Source of the DNA: Agarophyton chilense
Taxonomy: Eukaryota > Rhodophyta > Florideophyceae > Gracilariales > Gracilariaceae
Direction of reading: 5' to 3'
DNA: 64,000 nt
Assembly: GCA_030374765.1 (NCBI GenBank)
Contig: JARGXX010000111.1
Location: 434,001 to 498,000 of the forward strand
The notes below the pieces were generated by a model. The model saw nothing but the letters and a program-made list of their open reading frames with translations, searched no databases and was not told the DNA's origin. How positions within the stretch are numbered: the first letter of the stretch is position 1; each line of letters opens with the position of its first letter. The translations under genes and the position numbers were made by a program. Shown piece after piece: positions 48,801 to 60,390 of this stretch.

Positions 48801-51290
48801 CTTCTCTGTATAACAGGTCTAGTTCGACTTGGCGAATGGAAAAGTTCATGTGGATTCTGAAGATTCGCTCACATTTTTAATCACCAACTTTTGTTCAACG
48901 CGCCAGTTTCTTGTTTAAAACCAAATTCTTGGACGGGCAATAAAGCATCACACCGCAAATGTTCCTAGTCGGATAAGTGCAGCAGAAAAACTGTCTCGTT
49001 TACTCTTAAAAGATGCTGAAGACTGTAGCTTATTCTGCAATTGATTTGAAAGCGAAGCATATAACGAATGAGAAGGGAAACCCCGCTGCAACGAGTTACA
49101 ATCTCCCTGATTCTATTAAAAAACCAGACGAATTTGAACTTGGCCATTTCCGGTAGTCACACGGTCTACTGTTGTCTTAAATGCTACGGGGCTTCAAGAT
49201 AATGAAAGAAAGCGCTCGGGGTAAGATAATGAAATTGGAACACCCGAATTATCTGTTGCGAACCGCAAGGCCAGTAGCATAACATACGTATCAAAAAGGT
49301 CTCCACACTCGTGAAGAGCAACAAATGGAGGGAAATAAAGTGCTTTGCAACACGCAATTGTGCGAAACTACAGTTTTATCTTCTTACAATTTGCTTAATC
49401 GCGTACTTTACCACCTGTGGCCTTGTAACCAAGCCTACACTAAGATTCTTCCGTGCTGTGAAAAATTGCCGCCAGAAATTGAATACTTGGCATCAAAACC
49501 TAGTGCTTATGGCCCGAAGGTCCATGCTTCGGGCGCCAGCCACGGGAGAGCGTGATTACCAGGTTTGCTTTCGAAATAAAATACTGCGAATCAAGGTGTG
49601 AAGTCAAGCATTAATTTAAATTTATGTAGCAAAACCCCGAAAAATAAAAGCACCATAATCCCCTAACCATCTCAGATAAACCATTTAAGGATAGTTCTGT
49701 CGAGAAAAAAGCATTTGTTGTGTATATTGCAAACGCTCAGAACCAGATCTCCAATGATTTCGTTGCCTTAGCATTACCAGCCTTCATCTAGTTTACGGCC
49801 ACGAAAACAAAATCTTTTCAGAGGGAAGAATCGCAAACCTAGCAACCGTTGCGGGAAGGCCCTCAACTCTACCACATCCTACTCCGAGACTTTGTGATTT
49901 ACTGATGTCATCGATTTCTGGCCAAAATGCTTTTTCTCTCACGCCACCGCGCAGTGTCTATCTCCGCAAGTTAATCGTTCCAACTACTGCATATGAAGCT
50001 TTTTTGTAAGAAGGAGCAGGATAATATTAGCTTTCTGTGAGATATTGCTACCGACTTGCCGCGTCATAGTCACCACGATGACCATACCCTTCGACACATC
50101 TAAATGGAAAATAGTAAGCTGTACTTATTGTGTACAGATGTACCACACAAGCATTCGAGCGCTATTGCTCACGCTGTTTTCTATTGAAAAAGATCTTCAG
50201 CAAATGCGCCAGATGGCACTCTCCATGGAGACTTAAGCTCCCTTGAGCAATCACTCAGATGTAAATGCCTCGCCAGTGCGAAATAGTCAGCGAAGAGCGT
50301 TAAAAAAGCGACTCAGTACCAGCATAGTAACTTAATAATGACTTGCATGGATCAAGATTTGCCGTCAACAGCTACTTTGAGTACCGAATAGAAAGGCCCT
50401 CGCGGGACCCTCTGAGCCGATCCCATCCGGAATCTCGCCTTTCACGCTATGGAAGTAGCTACGGGTTGAACCGATCAAGCACATCGTGTCGCACGAGAAG
50501 CAAGAAACCAGAAATCCCCTTAATGATGCGAATAAATTGCGCAATGGCAAACGCAAAGCGAGTGTCTTGGTAGATACGGACGACTTCATTTTGAACAAGC
50601 TCATAACCTCGATGGACTCTCACGTGAAATACGGAAGTAAATCATTGTACAAAATCTATGAGGGAAGGCGTATAAGGGCACGGCGTGGTGTATTTTTAGC
50701 CTAAGCTTCGAAACGAAACATGCTCACACGGTAGCACGTTCGAAAGATGCACTGGTCAACATTCTATGTGACCATTGCAAGAATTGACGATGCATTGTTG
50801 CGCGACTAAACTCTCCGTCAAGTATAACTCGATGAAGACATACAATCATAGAGATGCTCGCTGAGAGCGGACTAGCAACCAATATTTGAGAAAAGTCTGC
50901 CTTTTCTCGTGCAGTGACTGATATACAACTCACTTCGCAACTAGTTCAAACCTAAAAATGCGACTAATGCGGGTTTAGAAGTTCTAAGGTCACACCGCTG
51001 AAAACTTGAAGTGTGTTTGCATTGCGAAGAAAAAAATACAGCCCGCAGCCTCGGGAACTTCCTGCAACCGGATAATACCTCTCTCCATTCCTGGAATAGT
51101 CAATACTACGCCCTGTGTGTTTTAGGAAAGGTATATAAAGAGCCAAACGAAGTTCTCGAAACTACCCTGCAGGGTGCTGTGATACCAAGACGACATAGGC
51201 AGCCATTTGAAGGACAGGAGTTCGTCGTCGACCACATTTTGAAGCATTCTTCGCATCTAGATGTTTATATTTAGTACCTTACCGGTTAAT
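45884..51290 (+). mobile_element. E4: old chromovirus relic related to E3, badly decayed
   Basis: Scattered peptides line up with E3 in order. They are the capsid part (RVTHKKSGETETEIF to NIYLQLI, about 47180-47380), a zinc-knuckle relic (CHMCFEHGH, about 47777), protease (LDVADANKNLF, about 48400), the stretch after protease (DLANGKVHVDSEDSLTF, about 48830-48885), the linker before reverse transcriptase (LPDSIKKPDEFEL, about 49103-49140), and a chromodomain start (EFVVDHILKHSSH, about 51220-51260). The primer-binding-like GTGGTCTCCCCACTT sits at its left edge. Breaks are too many to count (dozens). The 3' LTR was not found. Confidence 0.6.
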
Positions 51291-53204
51291 ACGGTTTTGG
51301 TACCGAGGCCGACTCTGACGGACAGGTGAAAGCCCTCACATGTTCTAAAGTGGTGCTATATCATCGCAGCTGACGTAGACAGACATCTCGCCATGAATTT
51401 TAAATGCTCAATCGAGATAGCCAAACCCCAACAGTGGGATCTGAACCGCACAAGTAGAAAATGATTGACACAAAAGGCTCTGGAAGAGGTCAGCAACTGA
51501 AAACCTTGTCCCAGTAGAACTCGGCTGTGTCCAGTTCTATCTATAGAATACCAAGAAGTCGAAAGCCTTTCTATTTCATTAGCTCAAGGTACCTCTGTGA
51601 CGAATCATCAATCTGCGTTACGGGTGGTTGTTGTCCCCACTTAGGTGACTTTCTCTTTGTAGGCGCTATGTCAACCCCACTTACATAGCAGCGACATCAC
51701 TGATGGTGACGTGGCTCCTCAGTCTCACCCCGCGAAGGAACTGCGAGATCATCACTGTCTACCCAAAAGGCGCAAGGACCTAACTGCAAGCAGGACACTT
51801 CTCAAATCCCGATTATCATCAAAAAACCAGAACCAGCACTGCTCGCTGCAGTCGCAGGCATAAAAGCCAGCGTACTAGGGGTACTCAGATCCACCAGTGG
51901 AACCTCTGGATCTACCAAAGCAGTCGGTTCTCTTACAATCGGTACATTAACTGCCTGTTTGGATCATGAATTCTCTAATGGGGTTCAATTCGTACCATGA
52001 AATCTTCGCCTTGTAGACGTCGTAATATTCGTTCACGTCGACAAAAGATACAAGCCCTTCGCGGATGCATCTCGGGGGAAACCAGAAATCGTTGGGATGT
52101 TCCGCTTATGTTTTCTACCCTTTCCAAGGGTTTAAGTTCCACACGTCTCCCGCAAGTGGGGTTCGCTGTCCTAGTAGCAGTTTCTGCGCACGGCTTTCGA
52201 AAGCGTAAACGCTTTCCGTGAATGGGATCGCAACTCAGTACCCCTGTTCGATTTATTCTGGTTTCGTTTTCTTTAATTAAAAGCGGCTAATGAACATTGG
52301 TGAATAGTTAAAAGTGTTGATCGACTGCACAGGTAGATATCCAGGTGGGTCAATAATTGAAATATTGCAGTTTATGCTACCAGCCTTTTTCTCTGTGTGG
52401 TGTATAGGCGATGTCTATGTAGAACTAAGGCGGTATTCGGCAAAGAACTGGATTGTGCCTCTTCTTCTGCATGCGGCGCCATTTGTTCACTAGACGTTAG
52501 TCTAGGTCTTACATGGAACGTGCTTTCTGTTCTTGTGCCTGCTGACGTCAGCACTGACTGTCTTCGCGAGTTTTGATAATTGCAATGGGCGGAATGGCAC
52601 GTTTGAGTCGGCACTGACTGTCTTCGACACTGTTTGATAATTTCATTTTGGGTAGAGCTCGAATAAGCCTATTCATTCAAAAGCCTTGAGGTTTCCAAAG
52701 CACAACTTTGAAGTCATTAGGGACTTTTAACTTCTCTGCGTCCATTACACAATAGTTCTGAAGCTGAAACTGTAAGTATCAACCTTGCATCCTTTACCAA
52801 AGTTTCTGGAAAGAGCTTGCGCTAATTAGTTATTTCTGACACAAGCAGTAGTTAGTCTAAATAAATATTTACTAATCAGATGAAAACATATACTAGTGAT
52901 TTACACTGCACCGTACATTTCGATTCTTGTAGAAGCCGTTTTTAGTAAAGACCAACAAAAGCTAGATAGGCCATCTTTTAGTTAAGTGCATCAAAACAGA
53001 TTTTAAATAGGAAACCAAATTCCTGCTGAATGTTCTGCTATTTGTAAATAGTGCACTTAAGTGTTATATTTGTGACTTGTGTCAGTATTTCTACATTAAA
53101 GCTGTTGATGATTTGTGACAAGCTTTTCATGCGGGTCATCGCGAATCAAAAAAAAGAAGAAAGAAAAAGAAAGGATGAAAACAACGAACCATATCTGAGA
53201 CCTT
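51291..53204. other. No gene recognised; short duplication near 52.55 kb
   Basis: This could include the remaining 3' part of E4, but no LTR copy was recognised. Apart from a 60-bp-period direct repeat at 52547-52643 I see nothing. Confidence 0.4.
52547..52643 (+). repeat. Two imperfect direct repeats, 60-bp period
   Basis: GCACTGACTGTCTTCG occurs at 52551 and 52611, and each is followed within 20 bases by a TTTGATAATT block. Only two units are present. Confidence 0.6.
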
Positions 53205-53579
53205 TTATTCATAACATCCCCAGGCGCGTAGGAAGCTGATCGCCATGTCACGCACGCTAATAAAGCCCTCCACTGTAATGCGTCCGACGTCACGCGCAAT
53301 TGCGGCGAAGGCCATTCCATCGAAGAGCCCAAGGACATTCGGCCACGGCACGTGCAACAGAGCCTCCTCCATGTCACTGGTCGTAACAGGTTGGCCACGT
53401 GCCATGGCACGCAAAATGTCGCCAGCCTCAAAAATCGCGGCCATCTGCAATTCGGATATCGCAAGGGGGCCTGCATCGGGGGCAGCCGTGGCGCTTCGTG
53501 ATTCGCTGGACATCTCGCGCTCGTCGGTGGCGCGGGGTCCCGATGGTACGGAGTGAAACGTGGAATGAGGCATCGCCAC
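53205..53579 (-). CDS. Unrecognised 124-aa protein
   Basis: An ATG-started frame in a GC-richer island amid AT-rich DNA. The N-terminal 35 residues are Ser/Ala/Pro-rich and probably disordered. The rest is largely helical and hydrophobic (LQMAAIFEAGDILRAMARG, then VPWPNVLGLFDGMAFAAIA). No transmembrane segment or family is evident. The plus strand is also partly open here, which lowers confidence, but the minus-strand amino-acid balance is more protein-like. It may be a small host gene or the last exon of one; I cannot assign a function. Confidence 0.4.
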   Translation of the reverse strand: MAMPHSTFHSVPSGPRATDEREMSSESRSATAAPDAGPLAISELQMAAIFEAGDILRAMARGQPVTTSDMEEALLHVPWPNVLGLFDGMAFAAIARDVGRITVEGFISVRDMAISFLRAWGCYE

Positions 53580-54315
53580 GCAGGTTGGAAACGGATGGAA
53601 AAGTATCCAGGGGCAAGAACAAAAGAAGTAGGGTGGCCAAGTAATTTATAGTCGAGAACAGTCGATTGCAGTTAGAGAGCTTCTGATTTCATCGGGCGAC
53701 CGCTTGCTTTTTCCTACAATTTGGATCGCTGATTTGGCAACGCAAGATCATGCCAGCACCTAGGCACCACACATTCGGCGCGCAACGCAAATGAGTTCTC
53801 CGTCGAGTATGGCCCACAGATAGAGACAGGCTGTTATACACTGGCCGCAAGTCACACTATTTCTCGCATAGATAGGGACAGAATGGCCGGTATTGGACCG
53901 AAAGCCGCACGAATTCTCGCGGCGGCCTTTCTCCAAATTGTCTATACAAGGCCGACCTCGGTCGGCTCTGACCAAATCTAGTGAAGTCAACTCGACAAAA
54001 GCGGCTCACCCTCCCCCTTCCTTCTCTGGCACCAAAACAATCTCTTAGCAAAGACTGTGTCTCTCTTGCCATCAACTCTCTTCCTTTTCTTTCTTTACTT
54101 GGGGTTGGGTCCGCTTTCTACAGCGACTGCGCCGACATTTTTTGCGAACCCGTCACTCACGTGGGAGTGTTTAGCACCTCCTGTTGTTAACAAAACCGCG
54201 TGATACGGCGTAGGGCTCACACTCTATGGCCATTCGGCATTCGTTCAATAATAAGTGACTTTCACTGCTCTTATGGTATTGTGTTCAAGTACTGACTTGT
54301 TTTGTTTTGAATATA
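53580..54315. other. Intergenic
   Basis: A C/T-rich patch (54005-54105) resembles leader or promoter DNA for the zinc-finger relic downstream. TTGTTTTGTTTTGAATATAG (ending 54316) looks like a splice acceptor. No gene was recognised. Confidence 0.4.
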
Positions 54316-54759
54316 GTGCCAACGTCTTCAATTTCTTCGATCGAGTATTCAACTGTGCAAGCTTCCGATTCGGAAGTGGGAGCTGTCAGCGTCACCAAGG
54401 AAGCCACACCCCTCATCGACTCTTAGCATTCTACCGAACCCCTTAGCAACCCGCGCGCCCGTCACATCCTTCGGGTCGTTTCTTAGCGTGAGAAGCATCG
54501 CCGCTGTCCTCCATCTCGTAAACTCTCCCTTAAGCGCTGTGCTATTTGTAGCATCAACATGCAGAGCCAGTGCCAATTAGAGGTACACAAAGGCGGTCGT
54601 TAGCACCAAAACGCTCTACGACGCGCTTACTACAAAGACACCAACGTCTGGTGCCGTGTATGTGATATCAAGCTGCCCGAAGCCCACGATCTCCAAGTTC
54701 ATTATAAAAGTCGTTGTCATCGTGCCGGCGTCAGAAAGAAGAACAGTACTATTTTCTAG
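54316..54759 (+). pseudogene. Broken gene with two U1-type (zf-met/JAZ) C2H2 zinc fingers
   Basis: One reading frame holds two fingers of the exact spacing C-x2-C-x12-H-x5-H, typical of double-stranded-RNA-binding and U1-type proteins. Finger 1 spans 54538-54606 (CAICSINMQ...) and finger 2 spans 54652-54720 (CRVCDIKLP...HYKSRCH). A basic tail and a stop at 54757 follow. The same frame is interrupted upstream of finger 1 (for example a stop at 54484) and by TAG at 54601-54603, between the two histidines of finger 1. The block starts right after a splice-acceptor-like AG, so it may be the decayed last exon of a host gene. Family assignment of the fingers is firm; the parent gene is unknown. Confidence 0.65.
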
Positions 54760-55436
54760 AACGTATGAAAAATATACACCCAGTCTTTAAATCGTTGTAT
54801 AGGCCTTTACACATTTCATTTATTACATCACACCTTTATACCTTCGCCTCTACCTGCCACATATATATTGGTCATCTTATCATTTGCACTCCCTACCCAT
54901 TACACTCACTCTTTCTGTCGTCTTTCATTGACTTCTTTTCTTTGCCCTATACTGGGCTGGTACTCTCGAGAGCATATCCACTACTTGTGTCCCCTGGGGT
55001 TGTAGCCACCCGGGTTGTGTCCCCAAACTAAATTTGAACGGATATGACGTTTAGATGATTCACGCGCAACTACTAAATTTTGATCAAAAAGAGAATTTAA
55101 TCTTACAAATCATCTTGAGAACACGACTGACCCACCCATAAGTACATCAAACACACCAATTCACCCAGTTGCAGCTTATCAAAATTCCTGTACTGCGCTC
55201 ACTAGTGCCTCTGCGGAAACGATATGCTCTTCATATTCACAGTTTTTAAGTCCAACCAAGTAGGAACAGCTTGGCTCTTAGAACAGCTTATTACTTTTAG
55301 GGCACCGTTACAAAAGAGGAAAATAACGGAAAATACTTTTTCCATGGTTGCGATTAGCGCACATTTACGTAACGTTACAGATCGGAAAGTGATAGAGTAA
55401 TAATCCTCGTACGGAATTTCATGTTGTCGAGAATAC

Positions 55437-55709
55437 ATGGAGAATATAGGAACCGGAAACGTGCAGTATAAAGCCTATGTTTCCCTCAAACAAGCAAAAA
55501 GCGTCACTGTATCCGAATCTGAGGAAGAGGACATGACCTTCATTGCCAATGTGAGGCCTGGAGGGAGGTCAGGCGACGCACGACATATTCTTGCCCAAGC
55601 GCTTTTATATTACCAAACAGAATCTAAGAAGCAAGTTGTTTTTTCCAATGACAGTGCAGCAACTACAATTGCACGATGCAAAAATTCGAGTGGTGAAAAG
55701 ACCGCATGA
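55437..55709 (+). CDS. Possible 90-aa frame, unrecognised
   Basis: An ATG frame with a mixed, protein-like composition (SESEEEDMTFIANVRPGG in the middle). It has no known domain, no clear promoter and no support beyond being open. It could be chance or a relic. Confidence 0.18.
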   Translation: MENIGTGNVQYKAYVSLKQAKSVTVSESEEEDMTFIANVRPGGRSGDARHILAQALLYYQTESKKQVVFSNDSAATTIARCKNSSGEKTA

Positions 55710-56640
55710 CTAGAGAAGCAGAACTCAAACTATGAGTAGATTGAAAATGGGGATGACAGAGCTCAAAATAGACGTTTAAAAAACGGCATGCAGCCAACCG
55801 ACACCTTTTGAAAGCAAAAACTCTGAGTGCGAACGCAGTTATCGTGAGTGTCGCTGTTGCAGCAAAATAAAGCGAAAAATTCGCGGCGTTCTTTTTTTTT
55901 ATGCTCTGAAGAACAACCTCCCCGTTCCGAAGTTTTCTCTAAACTCGTTTTCAACAGTAAATTTAGCTCCCTAACACATGAATCCGAATCTTTTGGCTCT
56001 TGAATTCTCCTCAGATGCAATTTCATCACCGCAAAAAACTATGATCGCAAAAAATGATAACTAGTGCCATAAAACGATAGCGCAGCCCCCACGCCAGGAG
56101 GACAAGGCTTCTTTGCAAAAAGTTAATCGGTTTTCGACTCGCTTTGAGCGTCGCACGCCACCTCTGCGGCCAGAGAATCCGCGGGCCACCGAATCAAAGC
56201 AGTCGCGCCCGCCGTAATGTGACCAGGAGTCGTTATATTTTTTCATTTTCTGTAAATTTGTTCCGCTGCAGCTTCGTTTTGTACGTTTTGCGAGTTTGAA
56301 GGGATAATCCATGACAATTGATCTGCTAGTTTTCCAACATAACGAAAACACGATGCTCACCAGGAAATAGATCTTTTTCAAACGGTCAATGCCCTAAAAA
56401 CAATATGTATATGTTATTAATAAGCCCAGTACCCCATTCGTTTACAACACTCTGTTTCCTTATTTCCTTATTACGTTCCAAGCGGTACAACCAAGATGTG
56501 CTGTCTGTGGGCTTTTATGGTACGACGAGTTCTTCGTCAACAGCAAAACCCTTATCAGCCATTCCATGTCGTTCTTTTTCAAGGTATAGGTCACAATTAA
56601 GGTAGATGTCCAAACTATTCTACAGCATATATTGTTTTAT
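55710..56640. other. Intergenic, 3' flank of the glycosyltransferase gene
   Basis: No supported gene. The minus-strand transcript from 59412 must end here; TATTGTTTTATTTAACTATTT around 56630-56650 is AT-rich in the right place, but no definite polyadenylation motif was chosen. Confidence 0.4.
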
Positions 56641-59412
56641 TTAACTATTTTTTAGCCAACGGAACAATATCACGGAATGTAAGAGTTTTTCATGTCTAAA
56701 CGACCGCAAAAACCGAGTAAGAAATACATATAAAAAAATAATGATTAATGTAATCGAAAAGAAGGCCCAAATTATCCTTAACTTTCCAGTTAGACTATGT
56801 CGACTGTTGTGTTTCGTTGAAGTCTTAATTAGCTTGTTGGAAATGGCTGATATCAGAGTATTTTCATATTTTGTTGATGAGAGAGCTGTATCAAGTTTTA
56901 CACCATATGAATCATTTTTTGAGCTTGTCCAAAGATGAAACACTTCTGCTGCAGGCCACTTTTCTTCGAAACAATTTATGTCGCATTCGGGATAATACGC
57001 AAAGAATTCATCCACATCATTCCACAAAATAGAGAAAAATTTGGCCGAAGGTAGGATAGAAACATATCTGTTGTCTCGTAGTTCACGGTGTTCATCCAAA
57101 ATATCTGCTGGAAGTCGTACGGAATGCTCATCCCAGTTGTTATCTTTTCCAGTTGATCTGAAGTACCTATAAGTTTCAATCCATGTCTTCAAAAATTTTG
57201 CTTTTGGAACAGATATCAAAACGGCATTGCACAATCCATAGTAGCTCGCTCGTTCCCTTAGTGTTCCTTTTTTTGCTGAATTTTGGATTGCTATTCCAAA
57301 TTCAGCATTAAGAGAGAGATTGAGCTTACGAAACGAAAGCACATCAATGTCTAGGTAGACACCACCGAATTTATAAAGCACTAGCAATCTTAAATAATCA
57401 GAGAGATGCGCATGAGCTTGAAAGCAACGCGGAGCATTTATACTAGATTCGTTCCATTTCATGACCGTTACAATTGATTCAATTCTCTTCCATTCTCTTC
57501 CTATTGGGGTTTTAGGGCAATGAAAAAAAATTTTACTTGGTTGATTATGGACATAAGCACTTAAAATGTTCATAACATGATACCTGCTTAGGGTTACTCT
57601 GCCTCCTCTAAAGCCATATATAAAATGAATTATATTCGGTACATCTCGAACGACAACTTTTTGTGTCTTGTAGCTACTCACGGAATGGTATATAGATGCA
57701 TTAAGTTTTGAAATAGAGTCTAGTATACGATCATTGAGAGTACTAAAGTATGGAAGGTACACGTTTTTTCTGCTTTTTTGGGTTAAGGAGTATTCCGTTG
57801 TGGAATCCGGGGTGTCTTGAAATCTCTTACAATGTTTTGAGAACTGCATTAGGCATCTTTTCTCTGGCGCTATGGAAATATTGTCAAAACTCTTTGTTTC
57901 AAACATCCTTAATATAATCCTCTTAATTCTGTACATTTCCAATTTGGTAATTTGATTGTCTTTTCTCATGCAGAAGTTTTCGGCTTCTCCGACTAGTATG
58001 AAAACATCATTCACGCAACTAGAGCGCATTTTTAATAGAGAAAGATATAAGAGTGCAAAACAAGATCCTTTGTCGAAATAAATGACTTTTTCAAAATTTA
58101 GCATTGTGTCTTCATTGGCCTTGCAATAAATTGTAGCCAGATCAGTGCACAAAGTGTTGTAGAGAGTGCTGTGTTTCAATCTCAACATTGATAAGGCAAA
58201 CGTGTCATATTCGGTAGACCTTGACATAGAATTCTTATTTACCCTGTACCAAGACTGCGGGCCAGGAAGTTTAATAAAACGAGTATGGGGCTGTTTTTTT
58301 TTTTGAAACCGAAGTGTTTTAAGCCACAAGTCATAATCTTCCATCCCGTAAATCATTTCAGTTGAGAACCCTCCTGTAATATTGAAGACATCTGCCCTGA
58401 CAATCGACATCGTCGGAAGAGGCCCAAGTGGGGCTTTCTTTGCTGCAACCTCTAGATTCTGGACTGGAGGAGTTATCCATATATCACTTTTGAAATTTGA
58501 ATCAAAAAAAAGTTGATCTCCGTAGAGAACAATACTATTATGATTTTTCTGAATTGCCGTCGCTGCATTATGTAGATAAGTTGGTGCTAGTATGTCATCA
58601 GCGTCTAAGAAAATGAAAAAGGAACCCGAAGAAAACTGTGCAGCCCAATTACGTGAGTATGGAAGGCCTGTATTCTTTTTGAAAAACAGCTTTATTTGTT
58701 TTGATTCAATACTACTGAATGAATCAATTATTTTTCTTCTTAATTTCTTTACATATTTGTAACAATTTTTATCAAAGGAACCATCATCGACGATAATTAG
58801 TTCCCATTTAGAATAGCTTTGATGTAATACACTGTATATACTGTCTTTTATAAAGTGTTCTTGATTATAACAACTGATAATTATTGAAAACATATCTGCC
58901 TCAACCTTAGAAACGCCCCTGGCTATAGGTATACTACAAATTCCGTTCCCATGATAACAACAAGATCTTTTCTGACAAACAGATTCTGTCGTATTTTCAG
59001 AGCCGCATCTAGAAAACATGCTCTTTGAACATATTAGAGCACCTGCGCAGTGGTCTAAATTTTTTTTTGAAGTAGAAAATCGATTTGGTTGATATGGCGT
59101 AAAATTCCACTTTTCTTTTGACAAACAAAGATTCCTGTCCGACAAACATCCACCACTTATTCTGCATTCCTCAACATTCAATCTGTTCCATGATATGAGT
59201 CGTTTTCTCTTATTCTCTTCTTTAGTACATGAAGAGTCGGGTTTCCAAAAGCGTGAAATAATATAATAAATAGCACCGATGATAAGTAATATTTTCTTTG
59301 GACTTCTTTCGGGTTTAAACATTTGTGGGCTTTCGAAGTAGCTGCTGAAGCTCTCCGCACGGCGCAATGTTTTTGGTTTCATTCGAAATTCATGAAATGC
59401 AGTAATATTCAA
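56641..59412 (-). CDS. Double glycosyltransferase: GT2 domain fused to GT32 (DXD) domain, membrane-bound
   Basis: A 923-residue intron-free frame. Residues about 39-56 form a signal anchor, followed by a Cys-rich, probably lumenal stem (13 cysteines between 62 and 159). Residues 175-390 are a family-2 GT-A domain: FSIIISCYNQ at its start, VDDGS (208-212), metal-binding FLDADD (268-273) and GMEDYDLW (356-363), which takes the place of the usual catalytic acidic block. A linker follows. Residues about 590-830 are a second GT-A domain of the sugar-binding DXD type (GT32, like yeast Och1/Sur1): VPNIIHFIYG, SDYLRLLVLY and GGVYLDIDV, with D688 and D690 as the metal ligands. A second membrane segment (about 879-899) precedes a basic tail. 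It probably builds a disaccharide unit on a Golgi glycan; donors and acceptor are unknown. An in-frame ATG at codon 11 is an alternative start. Confidence 0.9.
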   Translation of the reverse strand: MNITAFHEFRMKPKTLRRAESFSSYFESPQMFKPERSPKKILLIIGAIYYIISRFWKPDSSCTKEENKRKRLISWNRLNVEECRISGGCLSDRNLCLSKEKWNFTPYQPNRFSTSKKNLDHCAGALICSKSMFSRCGSENTTESVCQKRSCCYHGNGICSIPIARGVSKVEADMFSIIISCYNQEHFIKDSIYSVLHQSYSKWELIIVDDGSFDKNCYKYVKKLRRKIIDSFSSIESKQIKLFFKKNTGLPYSRNWAAQFSSGSFFIFLDADDILAPTYLHNAATAIQKNHNSIVLYGDQLFFDSNFKSDIWITPPVQNLEVAAKKAPLGPLPTMSIVRADVFNITGGFSTEMIYGMEDYDLWLKTLRFQKKKQPHTRFIKLPGPQSWYRVNKNSMSRSTEYDTFALSMLRLKHSTLYNTLCTDLATIYCKANEDTMLNFEKVIYFDKGSCFALLYLSLLKMRSSCVNDVFILVGEAENFCMRKDNQITKLEMYRIKRIILRMFETKSFDNISIAPEKRCLMQFSKHCKRFQDTPDSTTEYSLTQKSRKNVYLPYFSTLNDRILDSISKLNASIYHSVSSYKTQKVVVRDVPNIIHFIYGFRGGRVTLSRYHVMNILSAYVHNQPSKIFFHCPKTPIGREWKRIESIVTVMKWNESSINAPRCFQAHAHLSDYLRLLVLYKFGGVYLDIDVLSFRKLNLSLNAEFGIAIQNSAKKGTLRERASYYGLCNAVLISVPKAKFLKTWIETYRYFRSTGKDNNWDEHSVRLPADILDEHRELRDNRYVSILPSAKFFSILWNDVDEFFAYYPECDINCFEEKWPAAEVFHLWTSSKNDSYGVKLDTALSSTKYENTLISAISNKLIKTSTKHNSRHSLTGKLRIIWAFFSITLIIIFLYVFLTRFLRSFRHEKLLHSVILFRWLKNS

Positions 59413-60390
59413 GTCAAGCGAGCAGCGGAAAGAATTGCTTTCGAGATCTAAACCCCCGTGAAACTTAGCTTTTCACAAATAATCTAATACCATTGAGTGT
59501 TTCCTCTAGTTTAACCTCTAGCAAGACTTTGAATAATTTAAAACAAACACTTGTTTTTTAGAAGGGGAATCTAATAAATTTAATAGCGCGCCATGATGAT
59601 CGCACGGCCGGTTACGGCCCCACTGCCACGCCGTGGCCACACTGCGCATCCGACCGCGCCTGCTGCCGCCCGCCTGCGCTGCCACCCGCGCCTGCTTTGC
59701 CCAGCGCGCTGTGCATTCCGTTATTTCTAGAAGCAGTTGGATTGCGCAAACAAGTACATTTATATATTGCTTCTATATATCATCATTTTTTTCTAGCAAG
59801 TTGAAAACTGATTTTAGTTGTTCCATAGTTGTTAATTTGAATATATTGAATACGCTGAGCGCATTTTGCACATTTTCTCTGACAGAATAAGTACTTCCTA
59901 TATGATACACTAGATTTAGTGGGGAACTTGCCTGTGCCAAGAGTGCACAGTGAGTGGAAAGTGCAGCACAGGCAATGAGAATATTGCATCTAGAAAACGT
60001 TTGGAAACTGTTCAAGGTGAGGTTTAACTCCACGTGCCAAAAAAGAGCGGAGCGCAGAGGTCAAGTGCAAAGCCATTTCCATTGTGCAATCCATATGTTC
60101 ATAGTGTTGCTGCCTGAGCCATAACTCACTGAGCGTACAGTTATTTTTACCGCTCCTCCTTCACATCGCGCATTGTCATCATGTGGCATTTGCCATTACT
60201 GTTTCGAAAGAGTCACTCTTCCAAGTAATCCTCTCTCTCTGCTCCGACTCACAGTGATGACTACCGTTGCTTTTTTGTCGCCACATTCTTCTTGCACTCG
60301 GCCCTCTGTGCAGTCCGTAAAGGAAGGGTTTCCGTCATCGCATTTCAGCAGCTTCAATTAATCAAAAAACAGGCAACAGCTACATAAAAC
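59413..60390. other. Intergenic with a GC-rich patch
   Basis: 59585-59740 is strikingly GC-rich (many GCGC, CCGC) between AT-rich flanks, about 180 bases upstream of the minus-strand glycosyltransferase start. It may be a promoter island. A 45-codon ATG frame within it (59593) is rich in Arg, Ala and Pro like an organelle transit peptide, but ends quickly. The remainder shows nothing. Confidence 0.4.

Noticed and set aside
59633-59890. 85-codon frame resembling an organelle transit peptide
   Set aside because: It starts at GTG, runs out of the GC patch into unrelated AT-rich sequence, and matches nothing known.
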